Below, one piece after another: positions 43,218-53,112 of a DNA stretch of 64,000 nucleotides. Source of the stretch: SIG480 sp045595365 (GTDB lineage: Bacteria; Bacillota; Clostridia; Oscillospirales; JAAYXM01); contig JAZOAI010000005.1 in assembly GCA_045595365.1 (NCBI GenBank), positions 24,614 to 88,613 on the forward strand, in the 5' to 3' direction. Below the pieces are notes generated by a model, which made no database searches, had not been told where the DNA came from, and worked only from the letters and a program-made list of their open reading frames with translations. The position numbers and the translations under genes were made by a program. The first letter of the stretch is position 1, and every line of letters begins with the position of its first letter.

Positions 43218-45647
43218 CTACTTTATATGCCAGATATTATCAGCATATTCCTTAATCGCTCTGTCGGATGAGAAGATGCCGGCCTTAGCTATGTTGATAA
43301 GCGACATACGCGCAAAATCAAGTTTTGATTTATATGCATTGGCTGCATCCTCCTGGGCACGCACATAATCTGCAAAGTCCGCTAAAATCATATAAGCATC
43401 TGCCACACCAAAATCGTTCGTCAAAAGAGAGCGTGCAATATCGTTGAACTTAACGCCAAGCTCGCCTGATGTAAGCATTTCGATAACTCTCTTAAGGTCG
43501 GGGTTGTTATTATAATAATCTGCGGGGCGATAGCCTTTCTGCCAGAGAGCCTCTACCTCATTGGCACGGAGCCCGAACAGGAACATATTTTCGTCGCCGA
43601 CCTGTTCATTGATTTCAACGTTAGCGCCGTCTAATGTGCCGATAGTGACTGCCCCGTTTATCATAAGCTTCATATTTCCTGTGCCGGAAGCTTCTTTTCC
43701 CGCGATAGAAATCTGTTCGGAAATATCAGCGGCGGGGATTATAATCTCGGCGAGAGATACTTTATAATCCTCAATAAACACAACTTTAATCTTATCGCGA
43801 ACCTGGGGGTCAGAATTTATCATATCAGATATCGCTACAATAAGGCGGATTATTTGTTTTGCCATAACGTAGCCGCTTGAAGCTTTAGCCGCAAAAATAA
43901 ATGTTCTCGGGACATAATCGCCGTCGGGGTTTGCCTTAATCTTATTATAAAGATATAAAATATGCAGAGCATTTAAAAGCTGGCGTTTATACTCATGCAA
44001 ACGCTTAACCTGAACATCAAACATTGAGTCGGGATTAACCTTGATTCCGTTCGCTTTTTCAATATATTCAGCAAGTCGCACTTTATTATTATACTTAATT
44101 TCAGCAAGGCGGGCCAAAACCTTCTCGTCGTCTTTATATTCAAGAAGTTTTTCAAGCTCTGTGCTGTCATGCTTAAAGCCGTCGCCGATTAATTCTTCCA
44201 AATATGCAGTGAGCTCGGGGTTAGACTGACAAAGCCACCTTCTGTATGCTATACCGTTAGTGACGTTTGTAAACTTCTCATTGTCAATATTATAATAATC
44301 TCTGAAAATTCCCGTCTTTAAAATGTCGCTATGAAGTTTTGATACGCCGTTTACAGTATGGCTTGCAGCTAAACAAAGGTTTGCCATACGAACCTCGCCG
44401 TGAGCAATAACTGCCATATAGTCAATCTTGGCAACATCTCCGGGATATATGATATTAAGCTGTGCAACTAAGCGGCGGTTGATTTCACACACGATCTGAT
44501 ATATGCGCGGCAGCTGCTCAGAAAAGAGGGATTCACTCCAGCGCTCTAAGGCCTCGCTCATAACCGTGTGGTTTGTATATGTCAAAGTTTCACACGTTAT
44601 CTTCCATGCCTCATCCCAGCCGTAATCATGCTCATCAATGAGAATTCTCATAAGCTCCGGAACGCACAGTGCAGGATGGGTGTCATTTATGTGAATCGCT
44701 ACCTTTTCCGACAAATTATCAAGTGTGCCGTAGCGTTTCATATGATTGTGCGTAATGCTTTGCAAAGATGCCGAAACAAGCAGATACTGCTGCTTTAAGC
44801 GCAGAGTTTTGCCTGCTATATGGTCGTCTGCCGGATAGAGAATTTTTGTGATAACCTCTGCCATTGTGTTTTCTTCAAGAGCCTTTGCGTAATCTCCCCT
44901 TGAAAAAGCAGCCATATCGAGTCTGTTTGCTGATTTTGCGCTCCAGAGCACTAATTTATTAACTGCATCCGTGTCATAGCCTGATATATACATATCATAA
45001 GGCACTGCAATAACAGAATTATAATTTGTGTGAGAAACCCTATATTTGCCGTCATCATACCAGCCTGTAACGTCACCGCCGAATTTGACCTCAAAGGCTT
45101 CGTCTTCCCTGGGATTCAGCCACACATCGCCCATTGAGAGCCAGTTATCAGGAAATTCCATCTGCCATCCGTCAACAATTTTCTGCTTGAAGATGCCAAA
45201 TTCATAGCGGATGGAAAAGCCCGTGCCGGGAATGCCGATACTTGTCATAGAGTCAAGATAGCACGATGCCAATCGCCCGAGGCCTCCGTTTCCAAGCCCT
45301 GCGTCAGGTTCCATAGCATATAAATCGTTTATGTCAAATCCACACTTCTCGACAGCTTTTGCAAATTTTTCTTCAACGCCCAAGTTATAAAGATTGTTGC
45401 GAAGAGAGGTGCCGACCAAGAACTCCATCGACATATAGTATACCTGCTTTGTATCGTCAGCACGGTATTTATCGTGAAATTTCTTTCTTTTTTCCGTTAA
45501 AAGGCCATATACCACAGAGCAAAGGGCTTTATACATCTGCTGCTGCGTGGCCTCCTTTACGTCACAGCCAAAAAGCCTTATGCAAGCATCGGATAAGAGC
45601 TTGACGGTATTATCGGTATTTTTTATTGTTGTTTTCTTTTCGTTCAT
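43218..45647 (-). CDS. glgP: Glycogen/starch phosphorylase
   Basis: 809 residues. The PLP motif EASGTGNMKLMINGAVTIGT is intact, as are EPDAGLGNGGLGRLASCYLDS and VKRLHEYKRQLLN. It releases glucose-1-phosphate from glycogen. The ATG follows GGAGAGAAAA. It is 12 bases after glgA, so synthesis and breakdown genes share one transcript. Confidence 0.96.
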   Translation of the reverse strand: MNEKKTTIKNTDNTVKLLSDACIRLFGCDVKEATQQQMYKALCSVVYGLLTEKRKKFHDKYRADDTKQVYYMSMEFLVGTSLRNNLYNLGVEEKFAKAVEKCGFDINDLYAMEPDAGLGNGGLGRLASCYLDSMTSIGIPGTGFSIRYEFGIFKQKIVDGWQMEFPDNWLSMGDVWLNPREDEAFEVKFGGDVTGWYDDGKYRVSHTNYNSVIAVPYDMYISGYDTDAVNKLVLWSAKSANRLDMAAFSRGDYAKALEENTMAEVITKILYPADDHIAGKTLRLKQQYLLVSASLQSITHNHMKRYGTLDNLSEKVAIHINDTHPALCVPELMRILIDEHDYGWDEAWKITCETLTYTNHTVMSEALERWSESLFSEQLPRIYQIVCEINRRLVAQLNIIYPGDVAKIDYMAVIAHGEVRMANLCLAASHTVNGVSKLHSDILKTGIFRDYYNIDNEKFTNVTNGIAYRRWLCQSNPELTAYLEELIGDGFKHDSTELEKLLEYKDDEKVLARLAEIKYNNKVRLAEYIEKANGIKVNPDSMFDVQVKRLHEYKRQLLNALHILYLYNKIKANPDGDYVPRTFIFAAKASSGYVMAKQIIRLIVAISDMINSDPQVRDKIKVVFIEDYKVSLAEIIIPAADISEQISIAGKEASGTGNMKLMINGAVTIGTLDGANVEINEQVGDENMFLFGLRANEVEALWQKGYRPADYYNNNPDLKRVIEMLTSGELGVKFNDIARSLLTNDFGVADAYMILADFADYVRAQEDAANAYKSKLDFARMSLINIAKAGIFSSDRAIKEYADNIWHIK

Positions 45648-45659
45648 TTTTCTCTCCTA

Positions 45660-47084
45660 CTATATAATTTCATTGTATATTCTTAAATACTCACCAACTG
45701 ATGTTTTCCAGCTGCTGTCATATTTCATAAGGTTTTTAATATGCTTCTTCCATTTGTCTTTATCATGATAAAAGTCAATACACCTGTCCAGAGCGCCAAG
45801 CATATCGTGAGCATTATAACCTTTGAATGTAAAGCCTCTGCCTTCTAATGTTTCAATATTTAAAGGCGGAACGGTATCCCATAACCCACCCGTCTCTCGC
45901 ACGATGGGAACCGTGCCGTAGCGCATCGCGATAAGCTGCGAAAGCCCGCAAGGCTCACTTTTAGACGGCATCAAGAACATATCTGCCCCTGCATAAACTC
46001 TGTTTGCAAGCTGAGGGCTGAATGTAATATTTGCTGACATTTTATCGGAATGAACATATGCATTGAAATTAAACATATCTTCAAATTTAGAGTCGCCCGT
46101 GCCGATTACTATAAATTGCAGATCTCTTTCCATCAGCTCTCCCATAACATACTCTACCAAATCTAAGCCTTTATGCTGGACAAGCCGTGAAATCATCGCA
46201 ACTACGGGCACATCCGGATTGACAGGGAGCCCAAGCATTTTCTGGAGTTCCTCCTTATTCTTTGCTTTGCCCGAAAGGTCTGCTGATGTGTAGTTTTCAA
46301 AAATGGTCGTGTCCTTTGCGGGATTGTATAAGTCTGTGTTGATGCCGTTTACTATACCCTCTAACTTATATGCATTTTCGTTTAAAATATCTGAAAGGCC
46401 GTGTGCAAAATAAGCATGGCGTATCTCGTGGGCATACGTTCTTGACACTGTGGTTATTTTATCTGCGCTCACAATGGCGCTCTTCATAAAGTTAATGCAA
46501 TTATCATATGTGAGCACGCCTCTGTAGTATTCATCCACCCCGATGATGTCTGCCATAAACTCATTTGGCATCTTGCCCTGGTATTCAATATTATGAATAG
46601 TAAAGACTGTGCGTGCATTATCATAAACGCCTGCATATAACGCTTTTTTAAGCACGGGAATAAGCGCTGTCTGCCAGTCGTTACAATGAATGATGTCAGG
46701 ATAGTAATCGAGCTGCCGCATAGCCTCTAAAACGGCGAGAGAAAAATAAGTGAATCTCTCCCCGTCATCGTAATGCCCATAAATTCCGTCACGATAGAAA
46801 TAATGCTCATTGTCCACGAAATAATACTTGAGCTTTTTACTCCTGCTGACAGCTTTAAATATGCCTACATACTCATTTCGCCATGCAACCTGAACGGAAA
46901 AGCTCTTTACAAATTCCACCTTAACGGAAGGATTATCCTTGATGCTTTTGTAGTAGGGGATAAATACACACACCTCAGCATCCTTTGTTTTTGCAATTTC
47001 TGCAGGAAGTGCCTCGGCAACATCCCCAAGCCCGCCGCTTTTTACGTATGGTGCTGCTTCGCTTGCGGCAAACAGTATTTTCAT
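45660..47084 (-). CDS. glgA: Glycogen synthase
   Basis: 474 residues, GT5 family. The ADP-glucose loop KSGGLGDVAEALP is at residues 16-28 and SEPCGLSQLIAMRYGTVPIV is the C-terminal donor site. It extends alpha-1,4 chains from ADP-glucose. Its start overlaps the glgD stop by four bases. Confidence 0.96.
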   Translation of the reverse strand: MKILFAASEAAPYVKSGGLGDVAEALPAEIAKTKDAEVCVFIPYYKSIKDNPSVKVEFVKSFSVQVAWRNEYVGIFKAVSRSKKLKYYFVDNEHYFYRDGIYGHYDDGERFTYFSLAVLEAMRQLDYYPDIIHCNDWQTALIPVLKKALYAGVYDNARTVFTIHNIEYQGKMPNEFMADIIGVDEYYRGVLTYDNCINFMKSAIVSADKITTVSRTYAHEIRHAYFAHGLSDILNENAYKLEGIVNGINTDLYNPAKDTTIFENYTSADLSGKAKNKEELQKMLGLPVNPDVPVVAMISRLVQHKGLDLVEYVMGELMERDLQFIVIGTGDSKFEDMFNFNAYVHSDKMSANITFSPQLANRVYAGADMFLMPSKSEPCGLSQLIAMRYGTVPIVRETGGLWDTVPPLNIETLEGRGFTFKGYNAHDMLGALDRCIDFYHDKDKWKKHIKNLMKYDSSWKTSVGEYLRIYNEII

Positions 47085-48196
47085 ATAGTTTCACCTTTCT
47101 TTATGATAACAGGGCTATCTTTAGCTCCTATCAGACGCGTACCTTCGCCTATTGTAACATTTTTATCGATTATTGCGTTTTCTATATACGCATTTTTGCC
47201 AATCTTGCTTCCCTGCATAATAACAGACCCTTTGAGTCTGGCTCCCTTTTCGACTTTTACATCACGGAAAAGCACAGACTTTTCCATTTCGCCGCTGATT
47301 ACACAACCGTCTGCCACGATACATTCGTTAACAACGCAATCCTCGCCGTAATACGTCGGGATTTCATCGCGCACCTTCGTATAAATGGGCGCTGTGGACT
47401 TGAACAAGCTATTGTGAATTTCTTCATCTGTCAACATAATATTATTTTTTAAATATGTCGCAATATCTCTGTTCCTTAATATTGTTTCCCCAAAGGTATA
47501 GACATTAACAGAAATTTTGCCTTCATTGAAATATTTTTGCACAAAATCCCTCTCAAAGTGATAGAACCCTGCAGAAACACATTCTGTTACCACATTGATA
47601 AGCTCTTCGCGCTTCATAATAAACATACCAATGCCCACAAGGGAATTTTCTCCTGCGGCACAATTAACAGTAATCGTTTTTGCACTGCCGTCATCATTTG
47701 TTTCAAATACGGTTGGGTAGCTGTCTGCTCCGCTGCGCGGTTTTGTCGCGATTGCAGTAATATCCTTTCCTGATTTTATATGATTTGCAAGTACCTCGCG
47801 GTAATCTATATTGCAAATAGTAATGGTATCTGAAAGCACAATATATTCCGTGTTTTGTGATTTCAAGAAGTTCATCGCCGTATGAAGAGCCTCAAGCTTC
47901 CCGTGATACACATCAGACCCGCCTGACGCAAATGGCGGGATTATGTATAATCCGCCGTTCTTGCGATTCAAATCCCACTCCTCGCATGAGCCTAAATGGT
48001 CCATAAGTGACTGGTAATTATACTTCGTAATAACACCTATGGAAGTTATATTGGAATTTACCATATTTGACAGCACAAAGTCGATTTGCCTGTATCTGCC
48101 GCCAAACGGCAAGGATGCCACAGTTCTCTTTATTGTAAGGTCACCTAAAGCGCTGTCATAGATATTTGAAAAAATTATACCTGATAGTCTTTTCAA
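47081..48196 (-). CDS. glgD: GlgD, regulatory-type ADP-glucose pyrophosphorylase subunit
   Basis: 371 residues from TTG 48196, eight bases after AGGAG; the in-frame TTG at 48217 lies before the ribosome site. It has the nucleotidyltransferase fold (SLPFGGRYRQIDFVLSNMVN) and a left-handed beta-helix end, but lacks the GGQGxRL nucleotide loop, as expected of GlgD. In Bacillota GlgD boosts the activity of GlgC in a heterotetramer. It overlaps glgA and follows glgC closely. Confidence 0.93.
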   Translation of the reverse strand: MKRLSGIIFSNIYDSALGDLTIKRTVASLPFGGRYRQIDFVLSNMVNSNITSIGVITKYNYQSLMDHLGSCEEWDLNRKNGGLYIIPPFASGGSDVYHGKLEALHTAMNFLKSQNTEYIVLSDTITICNIDYREVLANHIKSGKDITAIATKPRSGADSYPTVFETNDDGSAKTITVNCAAGENSLVGIGMFIMKREELINVVTECVSAGFYHFERDFVQKYFNEGKISVNVYTFGETILRNRDIATYLKNNIMLTDEEIHNSLFKSTAPIYTKVRDEIPTYYGEDCVVNECIVADGCVISGEMEKSVLFRDVKVEKGARLKGSVIMQGSKIGKNAYIENAIIDKNVTIGEGTRLIGAKDSPVIIKKGETI

Positions 48197-48209
48197 TTCA
48201 ATCACTCCT

Positions 48210-49394
48210 CTAAACAACTTCGTTTGGTTTTACAACACTGTTTTTAGGAATATTTTCTTCTTTTCCCACTACGCTTATATTCCACTCACTTTCATCGTAG
48301 TAGGCAGGGTCATCACCGATTCTCGAGTTCTCGCCTATAACAGCTCCCTCGCCTACGATGGCGTATTTAACAACTGCGCCCTTTTTAATAACGGCGTCAG
48401 GCATAATAACACTATTGTAAATCTCCACATCCTCTTCAATGGTGCAGCCTGTAGAAATTACTGAATGTTCAATCTTGCCCTTGACCGAGCATCCTTCAGC
48501 AACAAATGAATTTTTAATAGAGCTGCTTTTTGCTATATAGCTTGAGGGCTTGGCATAGTTTCTCGCATAAGTCTTAAATACTTTATCGCGAATATTGAAT
48601 TTGCCGTCTAAAAGCTCCATATTTGACTCCCACAGGCTGTAGATTGTGCCGACATCCTTCCAATAGTCATCAAAGTTATACGCAAAAAGCTTTCTGCCGT
48701 CACGAAGAAGCGCGGGGATTATATTTTTGCCAAAGTCATTGTCGGAAGCTTCGTCTGCTTCGTCCTCAATGAGATATTTTTTAAGCACGTCCCATTTAAA
48801 TATATACACTCCCATTGATGCGTGATTACTCTGGGGGTTTTTCGGTTTTTCTTCAAACTGATAGATAGAGCCGTCGGGATTTGTACTCATAATACCAAAT
48901 CTGCTCGCTTCGGACAGCGGCACATCACGGACAGCAATAGTGCATTCAGCATCGTTTTCAATATGATGCTTAAGCATCTTGGAATAATCCATTTTATATA
49001 TGTGGTCGCCGGACAAAATCAACACGTGCTTCGGGTTATAGCGCTCGACAAAGGGAATGTTTTGGAATATCGCGTTTGCCGTGCCCCTATACCATTCCAT
49101 TTTTTCAGATTGCGCATATGGCGGCAGGATATGCACGCCGCCAAAATTTCTGTTAAGTCCCCACGGTTGTCCGTTCCCTATATAATTATTGAGCTCCAAG
49201 GGTTGGTACTGAGTTAAAATTCCCACTGTGTCAATGCCGGAATTCACGCAATTAGAAAGCGGAAAATCTATAATTCGATACTTTCCGCCAAAAGGCACTG
49301 CAGGCTTTGCAGTTTTGTGCGTCAGGACTAACAATCTGCTGCCCTGCCCTCCTGCAAGTAACATTGCGATACATTCTTTTCGTCTGTTTAACAT
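48210..49394 (-). CDS. glgC: Glucose-1-phosphate adenylyltransferase
   Basis: 394 residues. LLAGGQGSRLLVLTHKTAKP is the catalytic loop, with PFGGKYRIIDFPLSNCVNSG after it, and a beta-helix C-domain. It makes ADP-glucose, the committed step of glycogen synthesis. The ATG follows a GGGGGG tract. It is 27 bases after glgB. Confidence 0.96.
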   Translation of the reverse strand: MLNRRKECIAMLLAGGQGSRLLVLTHKTAKPAVPFGGKYRIIDFPLSNCVNSGIDTVGILTQYQPLELNNYIGNGQPWGLNRNFGGVHILPPYAQSEKMEWYRGTANAIFQNIPFVERYNPKHVLILSGDHIYKMDYSKMLKHHIENDAECTIAVRDVPLSEASRFGIMSTNPDGSIYQFEEKPKNPQSNHASMGVYIFKWDVLKKYLIEDEADEASDNDFGKNIIPALLRDGRKLFAYNFDDYWKDVGTIYSLWESNMELLDGKFNIRDKVFKTYARNYAKPSSYIAKSSSIKNSFVAEGCSVKGKIEHSVISTGCTIEEDVEIYNSVIMPDAVIKKGAVVKYAIVGEGAVIGENSRIGDDPAYYDESEWNISVVGKEENIPKNSVVKPNEVV

Positions 49395-49421
49395 AAGGCG
49401 TACCCCCCTAAATTTTATATA

Positions 49422-51296
49422 TCAATCGTTGATATAATACACAGTTGAAAGCGGTGGCAGTGTAATGGAAATTGATTTATCGAATCCGTGCATTTTGATG
49501 TCCTTTGCTTTAACTTTTCCAAGGCGTTTTCCTGAGCCGCCGTACTTTGCACTATCGCTTGACAAAGCAGGCCTGTATTCGCCGCTTTTTGTCACGCCAA
49601 TACGATATTTTTTTCTCTCTACCGGACAGAAATTACATACGACAACTATCTCTTTTCCGGAGTCATCCCGGCGAATAAAGGATATAACACTTTGTGAGCT
49701 GTCATCATGAGCAATCCAGCTAAAGCCCTGCCAATCAGAATCGTTCTCCCAAAACGGTTTGTTATTAAGATAAAAACCGTTTAAGTCCTTTACAAATTTC
49801 TGCATTTTTCTATGCTTGTCGTGTTTTAGCATAAACCACTCAAGGGGTTTTTCGTAGTTCCATTCTATAAACTGAGCAAACTCGTTGCCCATAAAGCTGA
49901 GTTTTTTGCCCGGATGCGCCATCATATATGCATAAAACGCGCGAAGGTTTGCAAATTTAGCATCATACTCTCCCGGCATTTTGCCTATCATCGAGCATTT
50001 GCCGTGAACAACTTCATCATGAGATAAGGGCAGTATATAATTCTCAGAAAATGCATATGTCATCGAAAAGGTCAAATCGTTATGTCTTCCTTTTCTGAAC
50101 AGCGGGTCTGAAGACATATATCCCAAAAGGTCGTTCATCCAGCCCATATTCCACTTGAAGTTAAAGCCTAAGCCACCGTCATATCCCGGCTTTGTAACCA
50201 TCGGAAATGCTGTAGATTCCTCCGCCACCATACAAACGTGCGGATTAAAGGCAAAGGCTGCGCTGTTCATATCACGCAAAAACTCAATGGCGTCGAGATT
50301 ATAATTTCCGCCATATTGATTGGGGCGCCACTCCCCATCCCGCCTGCCGTAATCCAGGTATAGCATTGAGGCTACGGCATCTACCCTGATTCCGTCTATA
50401 TGATACTTATCAAGCCAATATACGACATTTGATATTAAAAACGACTTTACTTCAAATCTTGAATAATCAAATATCCTTGTTTTCCAGTCGGGATGTTCGT
50501 TTCGCAGAGGGTCGGAGGATTCATAAAGGCAGCTTCCGTCAAATTCATAAAGCCCGTTCTCATCCTTTGGAAAATGGGCACCCACCCAGTCTAATATTAC
50601 CCCGATTCCTGCAGAATGAAATATGTCTACAAATTTCATAAAGTCTTTCGGTGTGCCGTATCTTGATGTAGGAGCAAAGTAGCCCGTAACCTGATATCCC
50701 CAAGACGGGTCAAACGGATACTCGCTCACCGGAAGCAGTTCTATGTGCGTATAATTCATTTTCTTCACATACTTTGCAAGCTTCTCCGCCATATCGGTAT
50801 ATGACAGAAAATTGCCGTCATCATGCTGCAGCCATGACCCGAGATGAACCTCATAGATATTCATCGGCTGTTTTGTGATCTGCACCTTTTCTTTTGCCTT
50901 CAGGTACGCGCCGTCTGTCCACTCAAAGCCGTCTATATCATAAACCTTGGAGGAATTCTCAGGGCGCGTGCAGGCATGAAATGCATATGGGTCACTCTTA
51001 TAGACAAATCCGCCGTTTTGTTTTTTTATATAATATTTATATTCATCATAAATCTTTGCATTGTTAACCGTTGCTTCCCATACGCCGTATCCGATGCTGT
51101 GCATGGGGCAGGCAGAGACATCCCAGCCATTGAACGAACCAACAACAGAGACGCCGGTTGCATTTGGTGCCCAAACTCTGAAGACAAATCCCTCGCCGGC
51201 TTTATGACAGCCCATAAATTCATAAGCCTTCGAGCTGGTGCCTGCAGCAAAGTCGCAAAGCATATCATTTAAACTTTTCCCGGGATTCTTTTTCAC
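49422..51296 (-). CDS. glgB: 1,4-alpha-glucan branching enzyme
   Basis: 624 residues. A CBM48-like N-domain (FRVWAPNATGVSVVGSFNGW) precedes the GH13 barrel with the nucleophile in IDGIRVDAVASMLYLDYGR, Glu in MVAEESTAFP and Asp in LPLSHDEVVHGK. It makes the alpha-1,6 branches. It is the first gene of the - strand glycogen operon and sits behind a consensus promoter. Confidence 0.96.
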   Translation of the reverse strand: MKKNPGKSLNDMLCDFAAGTSSKAYEFMGCHKAGEGFVFRVWAPNATGVSVVGSFNGWDVSACPMHSIGYGVWEATVNNAKIYDEYKYYIKKQNGGFVYKSDPYAFHACTRPENSSKVYDIDGFEWTDGAYLKAKEKVQITKQPMNIYEVHLGSWLQHDDGNFLSYTDMAEKLAKYVKKMNYTHIELLPVSEYPFDPSWGYQVTGYFAPTSRYGTPKDFMKFVDIFHSAGIGVILDWVGAHFPKDENGLYEFDGSCLYESSDPLRNEHPDWKTRIFDYSRFEVKSFLISNVVYWLDKYHIDGIRVDAVASMLYLDYGRRDGEWRPNQYGGNYNLDAIEFLRDMNSAAFAFNPHVCMVAEESTAFPMVTKPGYDGGLGFNFKWNMGWMNDLLGYMSSDPLFRKGRHNDLTFSMTYAFSENYILPLSHDEVVHGKCSMIGKMPGEYDAKFANLRAFYAYMMAHPGKKLSFMGNEFAQFIEWNYEKPLEWFMLKHDKHRKMQKFVKDLNGFYLNNKPFWENDSDWQGFSWIAHDDSSQSVISFIRRDDSGKEIVVVCNFCPVERKKYRIGVTKSGEYRPALSSDSAKYGGSGKRLGKVKAKDIKMHGFDKSISITLPPLSTVYYIND

Positions 51297-51338
51297 AAAG
51301 AATTCGCTCCTTTAAAATTTATATATCTGACTAAATTT

Positions 51339-51381
51339 TATATACTATTTATAGTATATATATTAAATTCATCTATGTCAA
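51339..51381 (-). promoter_or_regulatory. glg operon promoter with palindromic operator over the -10
   Basis: Reverse strand: TTGACA (51381-51376), 17 bases, TATACT (51358-51353). A perfect palindrome TATATACTA-TTTA-TAGTATATA (51339-51360) covers the -10 box and the start point, a strong candidate for a repressor site. Confidence 0.75.
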
Positions 51382-51420
51382 GCAAACTATGCAGTTAGCT
51401 GAACTTTTTGGATATTATCA

Positions 51421-51449
51421 TTGAAAATTTTGCATTAATATGCTATAAT
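51421..51449 (+). promoter_or_regulatory. malQ promoter
   Basis: TTGAAA (51421-51426), 17 bases, TATAAT (51444-51449) with extended TGC. It is divergent from the glg promoter; the two -35 boxes are 40 bases apart. Confidence 0.75.
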
Positions 51450-51476
51450 GTGTTACATAATGGGAGGTAATGCGTT

Positions 51477-52910
51477 TTGGATAGAAAAAGCGGCGTGCTT
51501 ATGCATATTTCTTCTCTTTTCGGAGATTATTCCATAGGTAGTTTTGGAGATGAGGCCACGTATTTTATAGACTTTTTGGCTGATTGCGGGTATTCCTATT
51601 GGCAGGTCCTTCCGTTTTGCCCTTCCGATGAGTTCAATTCCCCATACAAGTCCCCATCAGCTTTTGCAGGAAACCCCTATTTTATTAATTTACAAACTCT
51701 TCATAAAAAGGGGTTGCTGACTGACAGCGAGATAGCTTCCCAAAAACAAACTACTCCTTATGTATGCGAATATGAACGCTTGTATAACGAAAGATTAGCC
51801 CTTCTGAAGCTCGCTGCAAGCAGAGTTTCCAATCAAAGTGAGATTGATGCTTTCGTTTCTCAAAATCGATATATCGAAAATTTCTGCAGATTTATGGCAA
51901 TCAAAAAAGCAAACAACGACAAGCCCTGGCACGAATGGGAAAGTGAGAATTATCACGAGGATGACTTCCTTATGTGGAAGTTTGTCCAGTATGAATTTTT
52001 TGCACAATGGGCGCAGATTAAACAATATGCAAACAACAAAGGCATTCAGATCATCGGAGATATGCCTATTTATGTTGACCTTGACAGCAGCGATGTCTGG
52101 GCAGATAAACATCTTTTTAAGCTTGATGAAGAGAATTTCCCCGTTTCCGTTGCAGGGGTTCCGCCTGATTATTTTTGTGCAAACGGTCAGCTTTGGGGAA
52201 ATCCCATATACGACTGGAGCGCTATGGAAAATGAAGGTTTTCGTTGGTGGAAGGACAGAATCTCCCTTATGTCAAAGATGTTTGACGGAATCCGGATTGA
52301 CCATTTCAGAGCCATTGAGTCCTTCTGGGAGGTTCCGGCACGATCCAAAACTGCAAGAGAAGGCACTATGTCCAAAGGCCCCGGGCGAAAGCTTATTGAT
52401 GCAATCAAAGAGAGCTGCGGAAGCACGCTGATAATTGCAGAGGACCTCGGAGAGATCACAGAAGATGTGGTACGGCTTGTGAAAGAAAGCGGTTTTCCCG
52501 GTATGAGAGTTTTTCAGTTTGCCTTTGTAGGTGACAAAAACTCGCCCCACCTTCCTCATAACTATCCAGATCATTGTGTTGCCTATACAGGGACCCACGA
52601 CAACAATACCTTGCTCGGATATCTTTGGGAGCTTGATGAGGGAACCCGGCGGTATATGCTGGAATATTGCGGTCATCAAAGAACAGATTGGGAAAGCGGC
52701 TGTGATGCCATAATCCGCACTATGCTTGCATCTCACGCAGGGCTGCTTATTATGCCGATTCAGGATTTGCTCGGGTATGGTTCCGACACACGCTTAAATA
52801 CCCCCGGCAGAGCCGAGGGGAACTGGAGATACAGAATTACAAAAGAGCAGCTTGACAGCATTGACAGAGCGAAATTCAGGCGGCTGAATGAGCTTTACTC
52901 CCGAATATAA
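51477..52910 (+). CDS. malQ: 4-alpha-glucanotransferase
   Basis: 477 residues, GH77. It has SPYKSPSAFAGNPYFINL, Asp in FDGIRIDHFRAIESFWEVP, Glu in LIIAEDLGEIT and YTGTHDNNTLLGY. It rearranges maltodextrins and works with GlgP in glycogen breakdown. The start is TTG 51477, nine bases after GGGAGG. It is divergent from glgB and can share regulation through the region between the promoters. Confidence 0.95.
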   Translation: MDRKSGVLMHISSLFGDYSIGSFGDEATYFIDFLADCGYSYWQVLPFCPSDEFNSPYKSPSAFAGNPYFINLQTLHKKGLLTDSEIASQKQTTPYVCEYERLYNERLALLKLAASRVSNQSEIDAFVSQNRYIENFCRFMAIKKANNDKPWHEWESENYHEDDFLMWKFVQYEFFAQWAQIKQYANNKGIQIIGDMPIYVDLDSSDVWADKHLFKLDEENFPVSVAGVPPDYFCANGQLWGNPIYDWSAMENEGFRWWKDRISLMSKMFDGIRIDHFRAIESFWEVPARSKTAREGTMSKGPGRKLIDAIKESCGSTLIIAEDLGEITEDVVRLVKESGFPGMRVFQFAFVGDKNSPHLPHNYPDHCVAYTGTHDNNTLLGYLWELDEGTRRYMLEYCGHQRTDWESGCDAIIRTMLASHAGLLIMPIQDLLGYGSDTRLNTPGRAEGNWRYRITKEQLDSIDRAKFRRLNELYSRI

Positions 52911-52933
52911 GAAATATATAAAGACGTAATTTT

Positions 52934-52983
52934 GGATATGCACCTTCAGAAGTATCCGGCTTTTGAAGGCGCATATCCTTTTT
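52934..52983 (+). terminator. malQ terminator
   Basis: GGATATGC-A-CCTTC pairs with GAAGG-C-GCATATCC (one mismatch), followed by TTTTT. Confidence 0.8.
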
Positions 52984-53112
52984 AACTCCGATTAGTTATA
53001 CTTTTTCTCATCCGCAAAAGTCTCGGCATTACATTTCCGATCACGGCATATAATAGTCTATATAAGTAATTCCGTTAAGATGATGTATTTTCAGGCAGGA
53101 GGTGCAGATAAA

